Shown: positions 13,429-26,973, counted from the stretch's first letter. The stretch: DNA of 64,000 nucleotides from Pontederia crassipes (GCA_030549335.1 CM060189.1:28853001-28917000), one strand, 5' to 3'. Translations and numbers: made by a program. The notes: a model not told the origin generated them from the letters alone.

Positions 13429-16400
13429 TGTAACGTCCTACAACAAAAATAAAAAAAATAAAAAAAATGTAACCATCAGCTCATTTAACCAACCCCAAAC
13501 ACCCCACTAGCCCATCACCTTAAAATACATTTACCACCTAAGTATAAAAATGAAGTATTAGCCCTAAGACCTAACAAATTTTTTGACATAATTTTTTTAA
13601 TATATATTATGTATTTTATTTCTTTAATAATTTTATAATCTATATTTTTAATACATATTTTTAATTCAATCACTCACTAAAATTAATCCATAATATTTAC
13701 TTTTTTCTATCACATCAACTATATTATTCCTCCTCATCAAATTCTATTCCATCCAAACACATTTCGAACTAATCCGTCAATTTAAATTATTCACGAGAAC
13801 TTGATGAAACTTCCGTTTCCATTATCAAACGGCCCCTAAAAGAACTCCCACCTAACATTGGGCCACCCCAAAAAATTTTTGGCATTCCTCACACCCTCCC
13901 CTCACAACAGCAACCAGGTGGCAGCAACAGTAGCAAAACACACTCAACAGCCACCTAAACCTCATCCATTCCACTCACAAGAGCTTACTCTCTCACCCTT
14001 CAAGGCCATCCGATAGCAACAGCAAATGAGGCCCCACTCAGCTAGGAACAAGGAGCTCACCACTTTGAATCCGACAACAACTCACTCCCTCTCAAGCTTC
14101 AGTCAAGCCACCGGCAAATACATTGAAGGGGAAAAATAGGTGATGCCAGTGACTTCAACAAAAGAAGAGGAAGATAAAGGAGATGGCATCAAAGGAATAA
14201 CATTATAATAATTTAGTATGGAGGTAAGATGTTTGTTAAAATGTTTGATTGATTGTAACGAAGCATTTGATAGTTTAGAAGGAAAATGGGTAGTTATGAA
14301 TGTTAATGCATTTAATTTAGATAATTATAGTTATATTAACTGATATTATTGTGCATGAAAACCTAACATAGAAGGGCAACATAAATATTATGACAAAACC
14401 TATTTTTCAAAATGGTAAAGTTTGATTAGGAGAGAAAAATAAGTATATATAAATAGTTGGGTAAATACAATAGGTGCAATTACATGGTTTTCCTTTGTAG
14501 TATAGAATTGGTGTGTAGTCCATAATGGGTACTGTAGCAATTATTGGAATCAATGTAGCATTATAATATTCAAGTGTTGCTTAATTTATCATTAAAACCA
14601 AAAAGATATAGGCACTTATATAAGAAGTAGTACAAATTAATAAGTTAAAGGATGTATGGTCACTCAACTTAATTGGATGCATACCTACATATGTTTAAAT
14701 GTACATCAATGTGATACAACAATACTATGGCAAACATGAATTTCTAGATAGATGTAACACCTAATCATTTTCATTACTAACTAAATATGAAAATAAGATT
14801 TATAATGTTGATATGTGATATATGATGATAATGAATTAGTTATCGAAATGGAATGACCTATGAAGGAAATTTTATAAATATTTTTTAGAAATAATAAGGA
14901 TGACTTATATAAATATGAGAAGGGTGTATTAAAATTAGAAAGGTTAATATAAGTTGTGGCTATGACACTTGTGATTATCGAATGTTGAAGAAATCTAAAC
15001 GATGTTGACTAGGTGACTTTGTACGCAGGTTTAACACCCGGAGTGAGATGAGGAAGGAGTTGACAAGTTGGATAAAATTCAAGGTGAGGAAACTTACCTC
15101 AAATGATATTAATTACTTAACTCTTCGGAGTGGTGACATTGTTCCATCCGACGTGGGACGAATTTTCGAGATTATTTTCTTCATGCATAATCATACTTAT
15201 TTGTCTACTTCATATGTGTGCCATGAGGTTTTATTATGAATTTTAGAAGCCTATCGATTTTGATAAAAGTTTCTCTTGTTCACCAGAAGAAAAAGATTTT
15301 GTTTTGAAATGAAATATTTTAGTATGATAATTTCAAACTTTAGACCTTCACTTTGAATTCGCATTCATGCATCATATATAAAAAAACACGCATAAGACAG
15401 AGTATTTTTTCACCTCGGAGGATTGACCAATTTTGAGTAGACCGATTGAAGTTCGACATGTTGTGTGTCAATGGAATATGAAGAGCATGTTCAACACCTA
15501 TGTCAATATAGTGATATGAGTCATAGAATTATAACAACTATCCTGAGCCAATGGGATACAAGGGATGAAAGAAAAGATAACAAGCCCTTTGTCAATGGGA
15601 TACGAAGGGCATCTCAACGTCATGTGTCAATGGGATATGAGGGGTGATATTGACTTCTCCATTGAGGAGATTGGATATTCATATTTGATGATGATTCCCC
15701 AACTTATATTATATATATGATTTCATCATGCATGTGCACACATGACATTAATTTTGTATGATATTTTGTGAATGAGTTTCTTTTGAAGAAAAGAGAATTT
15801 TAAATATTTCTTAAAAATAATGATGTTGATTTTCACAACGACTTAGAGGTAGTCTTTTTAACTCAGCTTAATCCATGCTCACTTTTTTTTTGAATGTATA
15901 TAGGAAAAGAATACATATACTGCATGTTTGATTGGAAAGGGATATTAATTCGAAAATGGATAGTGTGTGATATTCCGCGAGGAGCGTATTTGGCTCAATG
16001 TTCTTCTTTTGATACTTATTATTTTTTAAAACTTACTATTATGATTTTATTTATCTTGACAGCACATGATTTTAGGTTGTGGCCTATGATTTATTATGGA
16101 TATAAATCGATTGATGAGAGTTGAGGCTCCATTGTTTATGGATGAGATGATATGGACGAGACCCTATCATGGAGTTGTATAAGGGCTTGAGACCCTTAAA
16201 GGATTTTGTAGGCATTCAATTTGTTTTGTTCGTTTAGTAGTTTTGAGGTGAAACTTATATGTTAATATAATTCAGAATTTTTGGGCTTCAGACCTATATT
16301 ACTTTGGTAATTATAAACTGCCAGTAATGCACATTAAAATTTTATAAATTGTCTATGGAGTGAAGGATATTGATAAATGTTGTATTTGACGCATGATCAA

Positions 16401-16506
16401 AATTTCCAGAGTTAGATTATTTCGAACGTTGGATTCTATTGAAGATTTGCATTTGAATTTAAACGTTTCACCTCTTGTAGTGCTAAAGGAGTAGTTGGTC
16501 GTTACA
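13429..16506 (+). mobile_element. Probable solo LTR, Del/Tekay type, about 3.1 kb
   Basis: Starts TGTAACGTCC and ends GGTCGTTACA, inverted termini matching 9 of 10. Termini and internal style (CT/AC-rich leader at 13850-14110, repeated GGGATATGA segments at 15468-15650) resemble the better-supported solo LTR at 17747. No primer-binding site or gag/pol follows. Flanking 5-mers (CACCA and CAACT) do not match well, so the insertion is old, rearranged or misjudged. A Tourist-like end (complement of AAACGGCCCCTAA, near 13840) suggests a MITE remnant inside. Confidence 0.45.
15464..15650 (+). repeat. Irregular direct repeats of a TGTCAATGGGATATGA motif
   Basis: At least four imperfect copies of GTCAATGGGATAYGARRGGCAT occur at irregular spacing (near 15468, 15550, 15590 and 15630). 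They lie inside the candidate LTR at 13429-16506. Confidence 0.6.
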
Positions 16507-17741
16507 CAACTAGTGACGTCATCAACGGATCTGGCCCAAGACAACTTTGGATCCGCACTGGATTTTTCCAGACATAGGAGAAGAAGAGATTGAAAAACAC
16601 TGCTCGAGTTTCATAAGACACATATCGAATTTGGTCAAGGCCCGACTCAAGTTCAGATATACCCGACCTAGATTTTTGCCGACAAATGAGTGGTTAGAAT
16701 TGTACTAATTATCCCTATTGTAAAATGATTGTTTTACACTTATATTTATGATTATGAATAGGGAACAATAAGAATGCTAATTGGGTTAAAATATAAAAGA
16801 TGTAAAATGAGACTTTATGTGCATAGATTGTTACCAAACCGAATCGATTGTGGATATTAATAGCCCCACCGCCTTAATAAAATAAGGAAATATAAGTATT
16901 AATAGACTAATCATCGATAAGATTCATAAATTAATCTCATCCTTTTATTGGATATGTAAACGTTCACGTTTGGTCCTAGTTTGATCCATCTTGACTCACA
17001 TGAAAGAAATCGAGCTCACATTACAACACACACACATATATGTCTTAAAAATTTGTTAAAGTAAACTAAGTATGAATAAAATAGAAAGAACCGAACATAA
17101 AATAAGAGAACATAATAAAAAAGAGAAAGAAAAAATAGAAAGATCAAAACTAGAATGATGTTATTGTTATGCTGAAAATTTACCTATTGATATTAAGTTT
17201 TATTATTCATCTGTATCAACCAAATAAATAATCGACAAGGATGGAGACTTGTGCAGGTAGAGATGTTCGTGATAATGCAGTTGCACATGGGTTAGAGTTT
17301 TTTAAATTCATGATTATTTTTTTTTATTTTTCAATTGCTACTATGAGGTAATGGGATGAACATGAGGATCATTTGAGCACGAATAGTTATGCTAGTTTTT
17401 TGCACTTTTTTTGTGATAATAATTATTCATTATTCTCTTATGTGAAAGTCTAAGAAAAGGAGTTAAATAGGAAGTAATACGGGCTCAAGAGAAAATCCAA
17501 TTACTTTTTATTTAAATGTAAATTACTAGTTATTTTGGTATTCTTCTTCAAATATGTTTACTAGTTATTACTTTTTTACTCTCGAAACATTGGAAAAAAA
17601 ATCCCAACCTTAAACATTCCTTTTTGTTTGGAAACAAGAGCACCTTATTATTTTATTCTTATTTTTTAGGCAAACATTTTTTTGATTAATTTGTATAGCA
17701 CATATGTAATTATTGAATGAACAAAGAAAATATGAATATTT
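16507..17741. other. Intergenic DNA between two LTRs
   Basis: AT-rich. No LTR internal domain, gene or RNA was recognised. Confidence 0.4.
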
Positions 17742-17746
17742 CTTAT

Positions 17747-19797
17747 TGTAATATCCCAAATTTTTACATCTAAGGGTAATTAGTCTTTTGGCTGAAACCC
17801 TAATCTCTCCCTCATATAAAGTCCTAAGACTTCCTTGTTTACCTCTTTTCTCCATCTGAACTGGCTAGGGCTTGAGGAAGGAGATCTTGAGGAGCAAGGA
17901 GGAATAGGAAGAAGAGGAAGAAAGAAAAGAAGGATCGATGAAGATATGTAAAGGGGATCCAAACCCCTCTCTCCTTTCTCAATGATTTTCTTGAATTGGA
18001 TTGAGAGCAAGAGGACACCTTATTCTCAGATTGAATTGTGACTGGGGATTACAAGTGAAAGACATTAGATTTGATAGATGTTCGAATTATTCATGTAGAA
18101 TATATCATGTTTAGATCTCTTTGTTATATATTCACACGTTTTGGGGAAAAGAACCCTAGATCTAAAGGGATGAATATTTACCATGTTTTCATGTGTTTTG
18201 CATATGCCTAAATGCATAGAAATCATAGTTAAATGTTCTAGGATGATTCATATGAATTCCCAATATTTTCTACCAAAAATCTATGAAAAAAGTCAGGGCT
18301 GAAACAGATCTGATCGTGTCACGACCGTGACGACCCCCATCACGACCATGAGCGCGTGATTGGAAATCGATGAGCAAACAAGGTTTCGCACACGACCGTG
18401 ACAGACTTTGTCACGACCGTGACGAGTCGAGCATGACCGTGTCGATATCAAGCATGACCGTGAGCGAAAGGTGTGGAGGTTGGGTCCAAAGCTGGATTCG
18501 CACACAACCGTGCGCATGGGAGCACAACCGTGACATGGACGTGGCACGGTCATGACATCCCAGCCACGGTCATGGCCGAGTGGGAGGACGTTCCAAGTCA
18601 TGATCATGGGCGTGACACCCTCGTCACGATCGTGATCGACTTGAATGTTGAATATATGATATTTAAAAGTTATTTTTAAAGTATTAATAATATATATTGA
18701 TGTTTGTTGATTGGATAAGAACTTATATATACATATACGTATATGTATGTATCTCATATAACTAGGTTAAAATCTGAAGATTGAGTGACGTAATTGATTG
18801 TTGATTAAAAATTATAATGAACCCAGTTGTGAATGATATTATATGTCGCCCCTCAATGGCCTTTATCGGATTGTCAAGAATGATTGCTACACTCATGATA
18901 ACAGTGTGTGTAGTCCTACATCGCCTTCGGGTGAGAGTTTTTGGAATGACTATTACACACATCGACAACGGTGTGTGCATTCCGATATCACCTTTAGACG
19001 AGAGGAGAGCATTGTCTCTAAGGCCTAGCTAGCCTATTGTGAGGGCAATGAGATAAATATCAACTATAACAAAATATAACATTGAGAAGGGCCAATGATC
19101 GAACGAATAAAATGAAGCCCACGAAAGTAGAAGTCTGAAAGGGTTATGAAGCTCTGAGGAAAGTTACTGGGCAATGATTAAGGTAAGTGCAAGTCACTTA
19201 TATACATATGGATTGAATTGATGATTGTTATGAATGTTTCATATTATTTATGTGATGATGAATTGATACATATCTTCCATGATATTATGTTATTAATGCT
19301 TGATGATAGATGTTTTAATTGAATGTCATGTAGTTCATATGTTAAGTACATAGTATGCATATTATTTCCTTCTTATTTTATGAAGATGATTATGCATATC
19401 ATGTAGTATCCTATTTAGTATTATGGCATTACATTGCATGATGTTTATATACTCTAATTAGGAAAACTCCTGCACCCTTGATTAGCTCATGATGGGAAGA
19501 TTGCCCACTAGTCTAGGCATATTAGAGTCAAGTGTTATTGAGTTGTTAGATTATGAGTTTAAAAAATGTTTCCTCTGATGGCATTGGATTATGGTTTTAA
19601 GATGTTTTAATTCCTATTAGTGGTGTTATTAATTCTACAACACTAATTTTAATGTTTTATGAAGTCTTCTGCTTTTAATTGAAAGTTTTATCATATTTAA
19701 TTTATTGATTTATTATGATTATGTGATGGAGAATGAGCTAACACAACGAATGACCTAATTGCTCTTGGCATTTGACGATGAATTTCAAAGTGTTACA
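17747..19797 (+). mobile_element. Solo LTR of a Del/Tekay-like retrotransposon, 2051 bp
   Basis: Begins TGTAATATCCC and ends GTGTTACA, with TGTAA/TTACA inverted termini. It is flanked by a perfect 5-bp TSD, CTTAT (17742-17746 and 19798-19802). A TATAAA box occurs at 17815-17820, as in LTR promoters. There is no PBS, gag or pol, so it is a solo LTR from recombination of a full element. The family call rests on LTR length, the TGTAATATCCC-type start and the CACGACCGTG motif array; it is by recognition, not by alignment. Confidence 0.85.
18310..18640 (+). repeat. Array of CACG-AC-CGTG inverted motifs
   Basis: More than ten copies of TCACGACCGTGA and variants (CATGACCGTGA, CACAACCGTG, CACGGTCATG) occur in about 330 bp with irregular 10-30 bp spacers. 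Each is a short inverted repeat with 4-5 bp arms and a 2-nt centre. The array lies within the solo LTR at 17747-19797 and is GC-richer than its surroundings. Confidence 0.8.
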
Positions 19798-19802
19798 CTT
19801 AT

Positions 19803-21081
19803 TTTTTGTTTGACAAAAAATTGGTTGCTCTAACGAAATTAATAGGGAGGAGCAAATACGACTTGTTTGGGAACATATTTTTTCTATCCAAATGAACAGT
19901 GGAAAATAATTAGTATGAATTATATTTCCAAGAATAAGTAATTCACTACTCGATAAGATATTTTATTGAATTAAAGGTTCGTTATAGTATTCATTAAAAT
20001 AATTTTGAGTTATTTTAAATAGCATTTTAATATGTAATATTAAATTGTAAGTCTATAAATTTTAGTATTTAAACTTATCTGATTTTGACAATTAGTCTTT
20101 TCGTTAAATTTCATCTATTAACTTATTTTTAATAACCACATTGCCCTTGCTTATTAATTATAAGAAAAATATTTTAAAAAATAAAAAATAATCAATACGA
20201 GTAAAAGTATTATGTAATAATAGTATTATGCTCATGATATCATATTTACTTGTAATGACTTTTTTATATTAAGAAGTGAGGATAAATTTGATATTTCATA
20301 AATAAGAAAAAATAGTTAAAATTTAATATGAAATGTAATGAAAGGATCAAAGCCTTAAAATTAGGATAAGTTTAAAAATTAAATTTAGCAAATTTATAAT
20401 TCAAAACTAGATAAAAGTAGTTATAAGAAAATAATTCTTAATTTTTTCTATGTAAGGCTTTTTGAACTACGTGTTCGAGCCAATTTAATAGCAGAAGAGG
20501 TTGTTGGGGATGCTTGGCATTGGAATAAAATAAGAATAATAGTCTTTTTCCCAAACGAAGCGAGAACAAGAACAAACTCTCCAACACAATTAAAATATGT
20601 TAGGATGTATCATAACTTGGAAAAATAGGAACAATGAGTTCTTGGCTGTCGTTGGAACAAAATGAAATGTTCGAACAATTTGAACAATTTTGTTCTCACA
20701 CAAAATAATAGTATTTAAGTTCTTTTATCAAACACCCCCTCAATGTTTATAGAAAATAACAAAATGAAATGTTCGAGAACAATTTTGTTCTCACCCAAAA
20801 TAAGAATATTTAAATTCTTTTATCAAACACTTGCTCAATGTTTATAGAAAATAACCATAAGAAAACTTCCATCTGTAAATTCAAATATGGACGGCGTTCC
20901 ATGTTAGTCTACTCTCTCACACAATTTTTAAGGTAACAAAGAACCTTGCTACTCTTGTTCTCACCATTCTAGCTCCCTCCCTCTTTTTTCTCCTCATTAT
21001 TACAATAGTGATGGAATGTCGTTCACATCTCATCTTCATAAGTAAGAGGTCTTGATTTGTGCGTTTCTTCATATCACTCAT
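19803..21081. other. Intergenic DNA
   Basis: AT-rich. Holds a tandem duplication (20656-20854) whose unit ends like a MITE terminus (TCAAACACCCCCT). No gene was seen. Confidence 0.45.
20656..20854. repeat. Tandem duplication, about 100-bp unit
   Basis: Copy 1 (20656-20757) and copy 2 (20758-20854) both start AACAAAATGAAATGTTCG and end with CAATGTTTATAGAAAAT. Copy 2 lacks about 7 bp near its start. The complement of the unit's end, AGGGGGTGTTTGATAAAAG, resembles MITE termini, but a matching left end and TSD were not established. Confidence 0.75.
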
Positions 21082-21403
21082 CATTACAAGAAATTAGATA
21101 ATTAGCAAAGAGATATGTAGTCATTAAAAGTTTCATCTTGACATTAATACTCATCAACGATAAGAAAAAATTAGTCGCGACTCTTCGCTATAGGTCTCAT
21201 CGCTAAAAGGTCTTAGCGTCTAGTGTGAATAACTAGCTGCTAATTTTTTTAAAGACCCTTATAATTCTCTTTACTAAAAGTTCAATAGCGACTAGTATGG
21301 TGGTCCCCTATATAACTTATAAGGACTACTCAACTAGTCCCTAAAGACATTATTTATGTGTTAGAATAAACTTTTTAAGAGCCACTTTTATTATCGCTAT
21401 AAA

Positions 21404-21443
21404 CATCATCATCATCATCATCATCATCATCATTATTATTATT

Positions 21444-21490
<47 letters not shown>
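21404..21490. repeat. (ATC)n microsatellite with ATT interruption
   Basis: 87 bp of CAT/ATC repeats broken by a short ATT run. It is inside the CACTA element. Confidence 0.95.
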
Positions 21491-22129
21491 TTGGGGACAA
21501 AGATATGATCGTCAATAAATTTGTAAAATTTTAAAATTCTATATTTGATAAGATTCAAACTCATTCATGTTCAAAACATCAAGTATCAAATCAATTATTC
21601 ATACAATATTTAACTCAAATGCAACATCCAATATTTTAATTCAAATGTTTATAAAATTCCAAATAACTCTTCTAAATAACACGTTCAAGAAAATATAGCA
21701 AGACTTTTCTTCCCTTCATCTTCCTTCCCAATCCAACGAACATTCATTAAAAATCTATAAAATGAAAATGAAAACTAATACTGACAATAACTAAAAATAA
21801 CTTTACTTAGAAACAATTAAGATAGTGTACTCACCAATAAAAAAATTCAAATCCACAAAACATAACCATTGTTACTCAAAAGAGGATTGTAATTAGATTA
21901 AAAAGTTATTAGAATAAAAAATGTATAATAAAATAACACATAAATAAATTAGAGTTTTTTTTCTTACTAACCTTATGCTTCAAGTGATTGTTCATTATGG
22001 TGTTGTTGAATTTTCACCATTAGATTGTTGACTATGCATGTACTCCATCAACTATTGCAATTGACCTTCCATACGAGCGACACATTCTTTTAACAATTTG
22101 TTTTCTTCAATAACTCATCGAATAATTCA

Positions 22130-22760
22130 TGCTTTGAAGAACTATTTCCTTTAATTTCTTTTGTCGCAATCCCGCCACCAAAGCCAATCACATGACTGCA
22201 TTTTTTAGGACCAAAGCATCGCTCTACTACCCCTATTACGAAAAGTGTAAGCTCAGCTTGTACAATCTCTTGTATTTTATCCTACAAAAATATATACTCA
22301 TATCAATACACATTTCATGAAGATTAAATGAAAAACTATTATTAAACATGCATATCTTTCAATTACCTCTAATTTCTTGTTATTTTTCTTGCGTTAAAAA
22401 AATAGTTGCAACATTTGGTGCGTTACCATCTTTATTATTATTTTAATATTAATAACTATTGATAAATGAGTTCTCCAAAAGGCTTGCTGCCAAAACGTGT
22501 GATATAGTTAATTTTATTCTATTTCTTGTATTCCTTTCACTTGCATCCTATATTAACATATAATATGCACAATAATGTTATATATAATATAAACATCATA
22601 GTAGAAATCATAATCATAATAATTTTAATAAATAATCAAACCTTAAAGCTTTGACTATTATAATACTCTTTAAGAAGCCATTCCTAATCTATTTTGTCCA
22701 CTCTATGAGGCCCATTCTTCAAAGCTTTGTTGAATTGGCTGATCTTTCACATATTTGAAG
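22130..22760 (-). pseudogene. Degenerate En/Spm-type transposase fragment
   Basis: Minus-strand translation around 22282-22150 reads EIVQAELTLFVIGVVERC followed by FGPKKCSHVIGFGGG. This resembles the C-terminal part of the plant transposase family PF03004 (VLG...RVRGLGFGPTP). About 400 bp upstream on the same strand, ICERSANSTKL resembles its NRAK...PHTAGSK region. Stops and AT-rich insertions separate the pieces. The assignment is by motif shape only. Confidence 0.4.
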
Positions 22761-23224
22761 TGCATACTTCCTCTTCATTTTGCTATAGTTCTTTTATATG
22801 TCTTAAAACATTCTCACCATGAATGTTGATGTCATCACTTTCAAATTTTTCCAACACAAATATATTAGTACCATTAGCAACTTTTAAATTTTATATACAT
22901 AAATAATGAAATTTTAAGGATTTACACAAACAAGACTACTAAAATAATAGAGAAAAATATTATCAAAACAATAGCCCACATGTGTTCTTTCTTCACTTCG
23001 CCAATTTTAAGATTGATACATACACATACATGTGATTGCACATATAATGAAGTTTACACAAACCAAAACAAAAAGGTCATACCTCATCAAGAAGGATGGT
23101 GGAGACCAAAACAAAGAGAAGAATTGCAAGCAAAATAGGAATTGCATGCAATCCACCTATAGACAAGTGTAGAAATATGTGTAAATAGAAAAAAATATGA
23201 AAAAAAAGAAACATTTCCCTGACG

Positions 23225-23955
23225 TACGGGGGCGGCACAACCTTATTCGCATTGGCCGCTGGCCCAGAACACCCGGAGGTGGTTCGCGCAGGGGCGGTCA
23301 CCTCTGTGCGTGAGGTGGCCGTCGAGACTGCCTCTGTGCATGAGGCGGCGGCAGCCTCTGTGTGAGGTGGCCGCCCCTACGCAAGAGGCGGCCTGACGGT
23401 CACCCCTGCACGAGAGGCGGCCATCGAGGTCGCCTCTGCGCGTAGGGCGGCCCCCCACGGTCGCCCTTGCACAAGAGGCGGCCTCGATTGTGCGTGAGGC
23501 GTCCATCAGCGGCCACCTCTGCGCGAGAAGCAGCCCCAACGGTTGCCTCTGCGCGTGAGGCGACCACCGAAGCCGCCTCTGTGCGCGAGGCAACTGCCAA
23601 AGCCGCCTCTTGCGCAGAGGTGGTCGGCGGCTGCCTCATGCGCAGAGGGGGCCCCGATGGCCTCTTGCCGAAGCCGCCTCTCGTGTTGAGGCGGCCAGCG
23701 GCCGCCTGACGCGCAAAGGTGGCCCATCGGGGCAGCCTCTCGCTCTATTGGCCGCCTCACGCACAGAAGTGGCCCCGATGGCTGCCCTTGCACGATAGGC
23801 GGCCGTGGGGGCCACCTCTGTGCGCGATGGTCGCCTCTCGCACAGGGTGGCCCTTGACGGTCACCTCTGTGCACGACGGTCGCCTCTCACGCAGGGGCGA
23901 CCCTCGGGGGCTGTCTACGCATGTGGAGGCAGCCCTCACATCGAAAATAAGGGGT
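23225..23955. repeat. GC-rich minisatellite of quasi-palindromic units
   Basis: About twenty imperfect copies of a unit like GCCTCTGCGCGTGAGGCGGC, each able to pair GCCTC with GAGGC, with variable spacers. The long overlapping frames on both strands here are low-complexity by-products of the repeat. It is sharply GC-rich inside an otherwise AT-rich CACTA element. Confidence 0.85.
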
Positions 23956-24766
23956 CACACCTGTGCCATCCGCTGCTGGTGTGCGAGGTAAGAGATGAAA
24001 GAAACCATGGGGAAGAACTTACTGTAAAAAAAATAGGTTAAAGTTAGATGATTAGTTATACTCTAATGATAATTAACAAAATTATGGCAGTAAAAGCAAT
24101 CTTTTTGGCTTTGACATTAAAATAATAAATGTTTTGTATTTACCTTTTCATAATTTTTTTCGGATATATATATATATATATTAAATTCTAATGGAAGTTA
24201 AATAAATGAAAAAAAGTTAAGCATGCATAAAAATAAAAATGAATAATTAAATATTATTAATTATTGTGTAAAGAGATATTGACATTCTTAATTACATTAA
24301 CAAAAATAAATAAATTAAAGTTGAAGATATTTGTTTGTCTTTTATTAATGATATTAAAACTTGAAGAATAATACTAAATTATAAAGTCTAATTTATTTTT
24401 TTATTTTGAATTTTAAAATAATAAATAAGAATATAATTGGGTAAGAAGGAATATAAAAATTTAAAGAAGAAAATAAAATAGAAAAATATCTTCTAAATAC
24501 CATTTTAAGAGATTTGTATTTGACTCATCAATATTTTTAACGATAAGATGATAATCGTTAATCTGAATATTTTAACATCTAGTCTAATCTCGTTCATATA
24601 GTTAACTTTTAACAACAAGTCATAAAAGTATTAAGGGCTAGTTTATTTTTCGTCCTTATTGTTGACGACCAGATTTTTATTTGGTCGTTAGTAATAATGT
24701 TTAATGACTAGATTTGAATATTTTTGTTAATTATGGTCATTAAATGTCATTTTTCTTGTAGTGCAT

Positions 24767-26966
24767 TATATTCCACACTTGGACGTGATGTGCTTTTTTT
24801 TTAATTAACAAAAAGAGGGTACTCTTCACTAACACCGTAGAAAAAAGATATAAAGGAGAAGCTTTGATATATTTCATTTCATTTTTTACCTGATTTAGAG
24901 ACGGCTAAGAATAGGTCAAAACGAACTATAAGTTGCCAGATCGATAGGTTATATTTTGTGATATAACCAAACTTTAAATTTATGCTTCAAGCTAAAATTA
25001 AAACAATACAAAAATATGAAACATTGGACAAATATATGAAATCCAAGGTTAAAAGTAGGTACAAAAGAATAAGGTGTTGTTCTGTTTTTTGTCAAATATT
25101 AATTCTAGAGACATGTTGGCTTCACATTAAACAAAAGAAAAACAAAAACAAATTTGTTCTTATCTCACCCTAGAACATCACTGTTCTCATCAGGAATAAA
25201 GTGAGAACAAATGTATATTGTTTTAGAGTTTACTAACCTTTTAACAAAATTTGATCAAAGTTGATGAAGTTAGATGTGTTAGATCACAAGACACCAAAAG
25301 TGGACGGTGAATTAGTATTTTTTTTCAAAAATATCAATTTTATGAAATACGTCGCAAAAGTACAAAATCAACTCATAAACTCTAAACTATCACAATAATT
25401 ATCAACATGCATAATAGATTAGGAAGAAAATGAGAGAGAAAAATAAACACTAGAATGCAAAGCGGTATATTGACGTGGTTTGACCACACCTTAGGTCCCG
25501 GTTCGACTTCTCGATCTTAAGATCGTCAGAGATTTCACTAAGACCTTCGAGAGGTAGGGCGCACATATCCGACTAAGAACTTTCACTCTTCTTTTCTCTC
25601 ACTCGAGAGGTAAGATACAACCTCTTATCACTCAAGAGCTCAATCATCCATATAAGATTACTACAACACTCTCCGATCTCTCTTCTTTAATTTAAAAACT
25701 TACACAATAGAGGAAGAGAAAAGAGTTACAAAAATTGCAAGTTTTGACTCAAATGGACTTTACAAGAATTCTCCCAAAGTTTTCTTAGAAGTTTTTTTAA
25801 CTCTTTTATAGTCTTTTTAACTCCATTTAGTCGTTGTGACTTATTTTTCACTTTTGGGTCGAAATATGATCGTTATAATGCATCATGCGCGCTCGCCGAT
25901 CGTTCTATTAGTCATTTTTTCAAAATATGATTGTTGATGTATTTTGGGCAGTGATCGGCTAATTTTTCACCCACCGATTGAATGAACGGTTGAACTATTA
26001 TCTTGACCGATCGATCATTAATTCGACCAACAAGACTATTGATATCACCTGGTCTGCGGATGGATCTAACCGGTTGATCAATTTTCAAATATTGGCTGAT
26101 TTTCACATTTTTCACGCTGACCAGACCGATCGATTGGTTTATTTGACCAGTCGATTGGTTTGTATTATTTTGCACATAACTTTTTGCACCGATATCCAAA
26201 TGATGTGATCTTTGATTCTATAGAATGGTAATAGAATTTTCTACAACTTTGATATTATCATTAATCCAAAAATATAATGTCATCATAATCAAATATTAAG
26301 TAAAAATTTAGTGCATAAAGTTATTTATTTTAATTAAACTTTTTAGATATTTATTTTTTATTGACAACTTTTCATGCGAGTATTCAAATGTGATGATATC
26401 TGATTCTATTGAAAGCTACAATATTATTTAAAATTTTCATGTTTATGGCTTATCCAAGAGCTATTAACAAAATATTTAAATATTAAGTACAAGTTTAGCA
26501 TATAAAAATATCAATTTCAAATTAAATTTTTCGAGTTTCACTTGTTTAATTATAATGTTTTGATTCTTGATTGTCTAAAAAGATAAAATAATTATCTCTT
26601 ACTTTTATATTCACCCCTTTATATAAATATTTTTGAAATGTAGACAAATGTTAATAAAAAATTTAATGCATAAAGCAACACATTTTTATTTAGATTTTTT
26701 TCAACATTTTAAATATAACTTTAAATCTTTCAAAATTTGTATAGTCAAAATATATTAATAGATATAAAAACTTTATTCCAACAAAATAAAATTTGAATTT
26801 GAAATAAGTCCAACCATAACCCACCTCGTATTCCCATTTTTTATACATAAATTTTTATTTTAATAATTTGATAACACGATAGAAAAATAAGGATATCTAA
26901 TCACAATTTCTTTTATTTGATAAATAGTTGATGGTATAATTTGATATCAAGGTATTTGGTAATCTT
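24767..26966. other. Intergenic; retroelement-like debris
   Basis: Nothing with clear boundaries. Near 25274 a TGTTAGATCACAAGACACC stretch looks like an LTR start. At 25920-26170 there are several GACCGATCGATTGG-like motifs of the sort seen in LTRs. I could not find a matching end or TSD. The rest is AT-rich. Confidence 0.35.
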
Positions 26967-26973
26967 TTAATAT

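Larger units (their letters stand above)
21082..24763. mobile_element. CACTA (En/Spm) transposon, decayed, 3682 bp
   Basis: The right end, read inward, is CACTACAAGAAAAATGAC. The left end is CATTACAAGAAATTAG, a one-base variant of CACTACAAGAAA. Both flanks carry the 3-bp TSD CAT (21079-21081 and 24764-24766). Degenerate minus-strand sequence at 22130-22760 resembles a plant En/Spm-type transposase domain. The interior also holds an ATC microsatellite and a large GC-rich minisatellite. Autonomy is unlikely, since no long transposase frame survives. Confidence 0.8.

Noticed and set aside
13780-13850. Complete Tourist/Harbinger MITE
   Set aside because: Only one terminus (complement of AAACGGCCCCTAA) is visible; no paired left end or TSD was found.
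18310-18640. CRISPR-like array
   Set aside because: Repeats are only 10-12 bp and variable, spacers are irregular, and the array lies inside a plant solo LTR.
20504-20746. Second MITE with GGGGATGCTTGG and GGGGGTGTTTGA ends
   Set aside because: Termini match only loosely and no TSD was found; kept only as a tandem duplication.
23243-24041. Several long frames on both strands, Ala/Arg-rich
   Set aside because: Artefacts of the GC-rich minisatellite: overlapping frames on both strands with repeated peptides and no domain.
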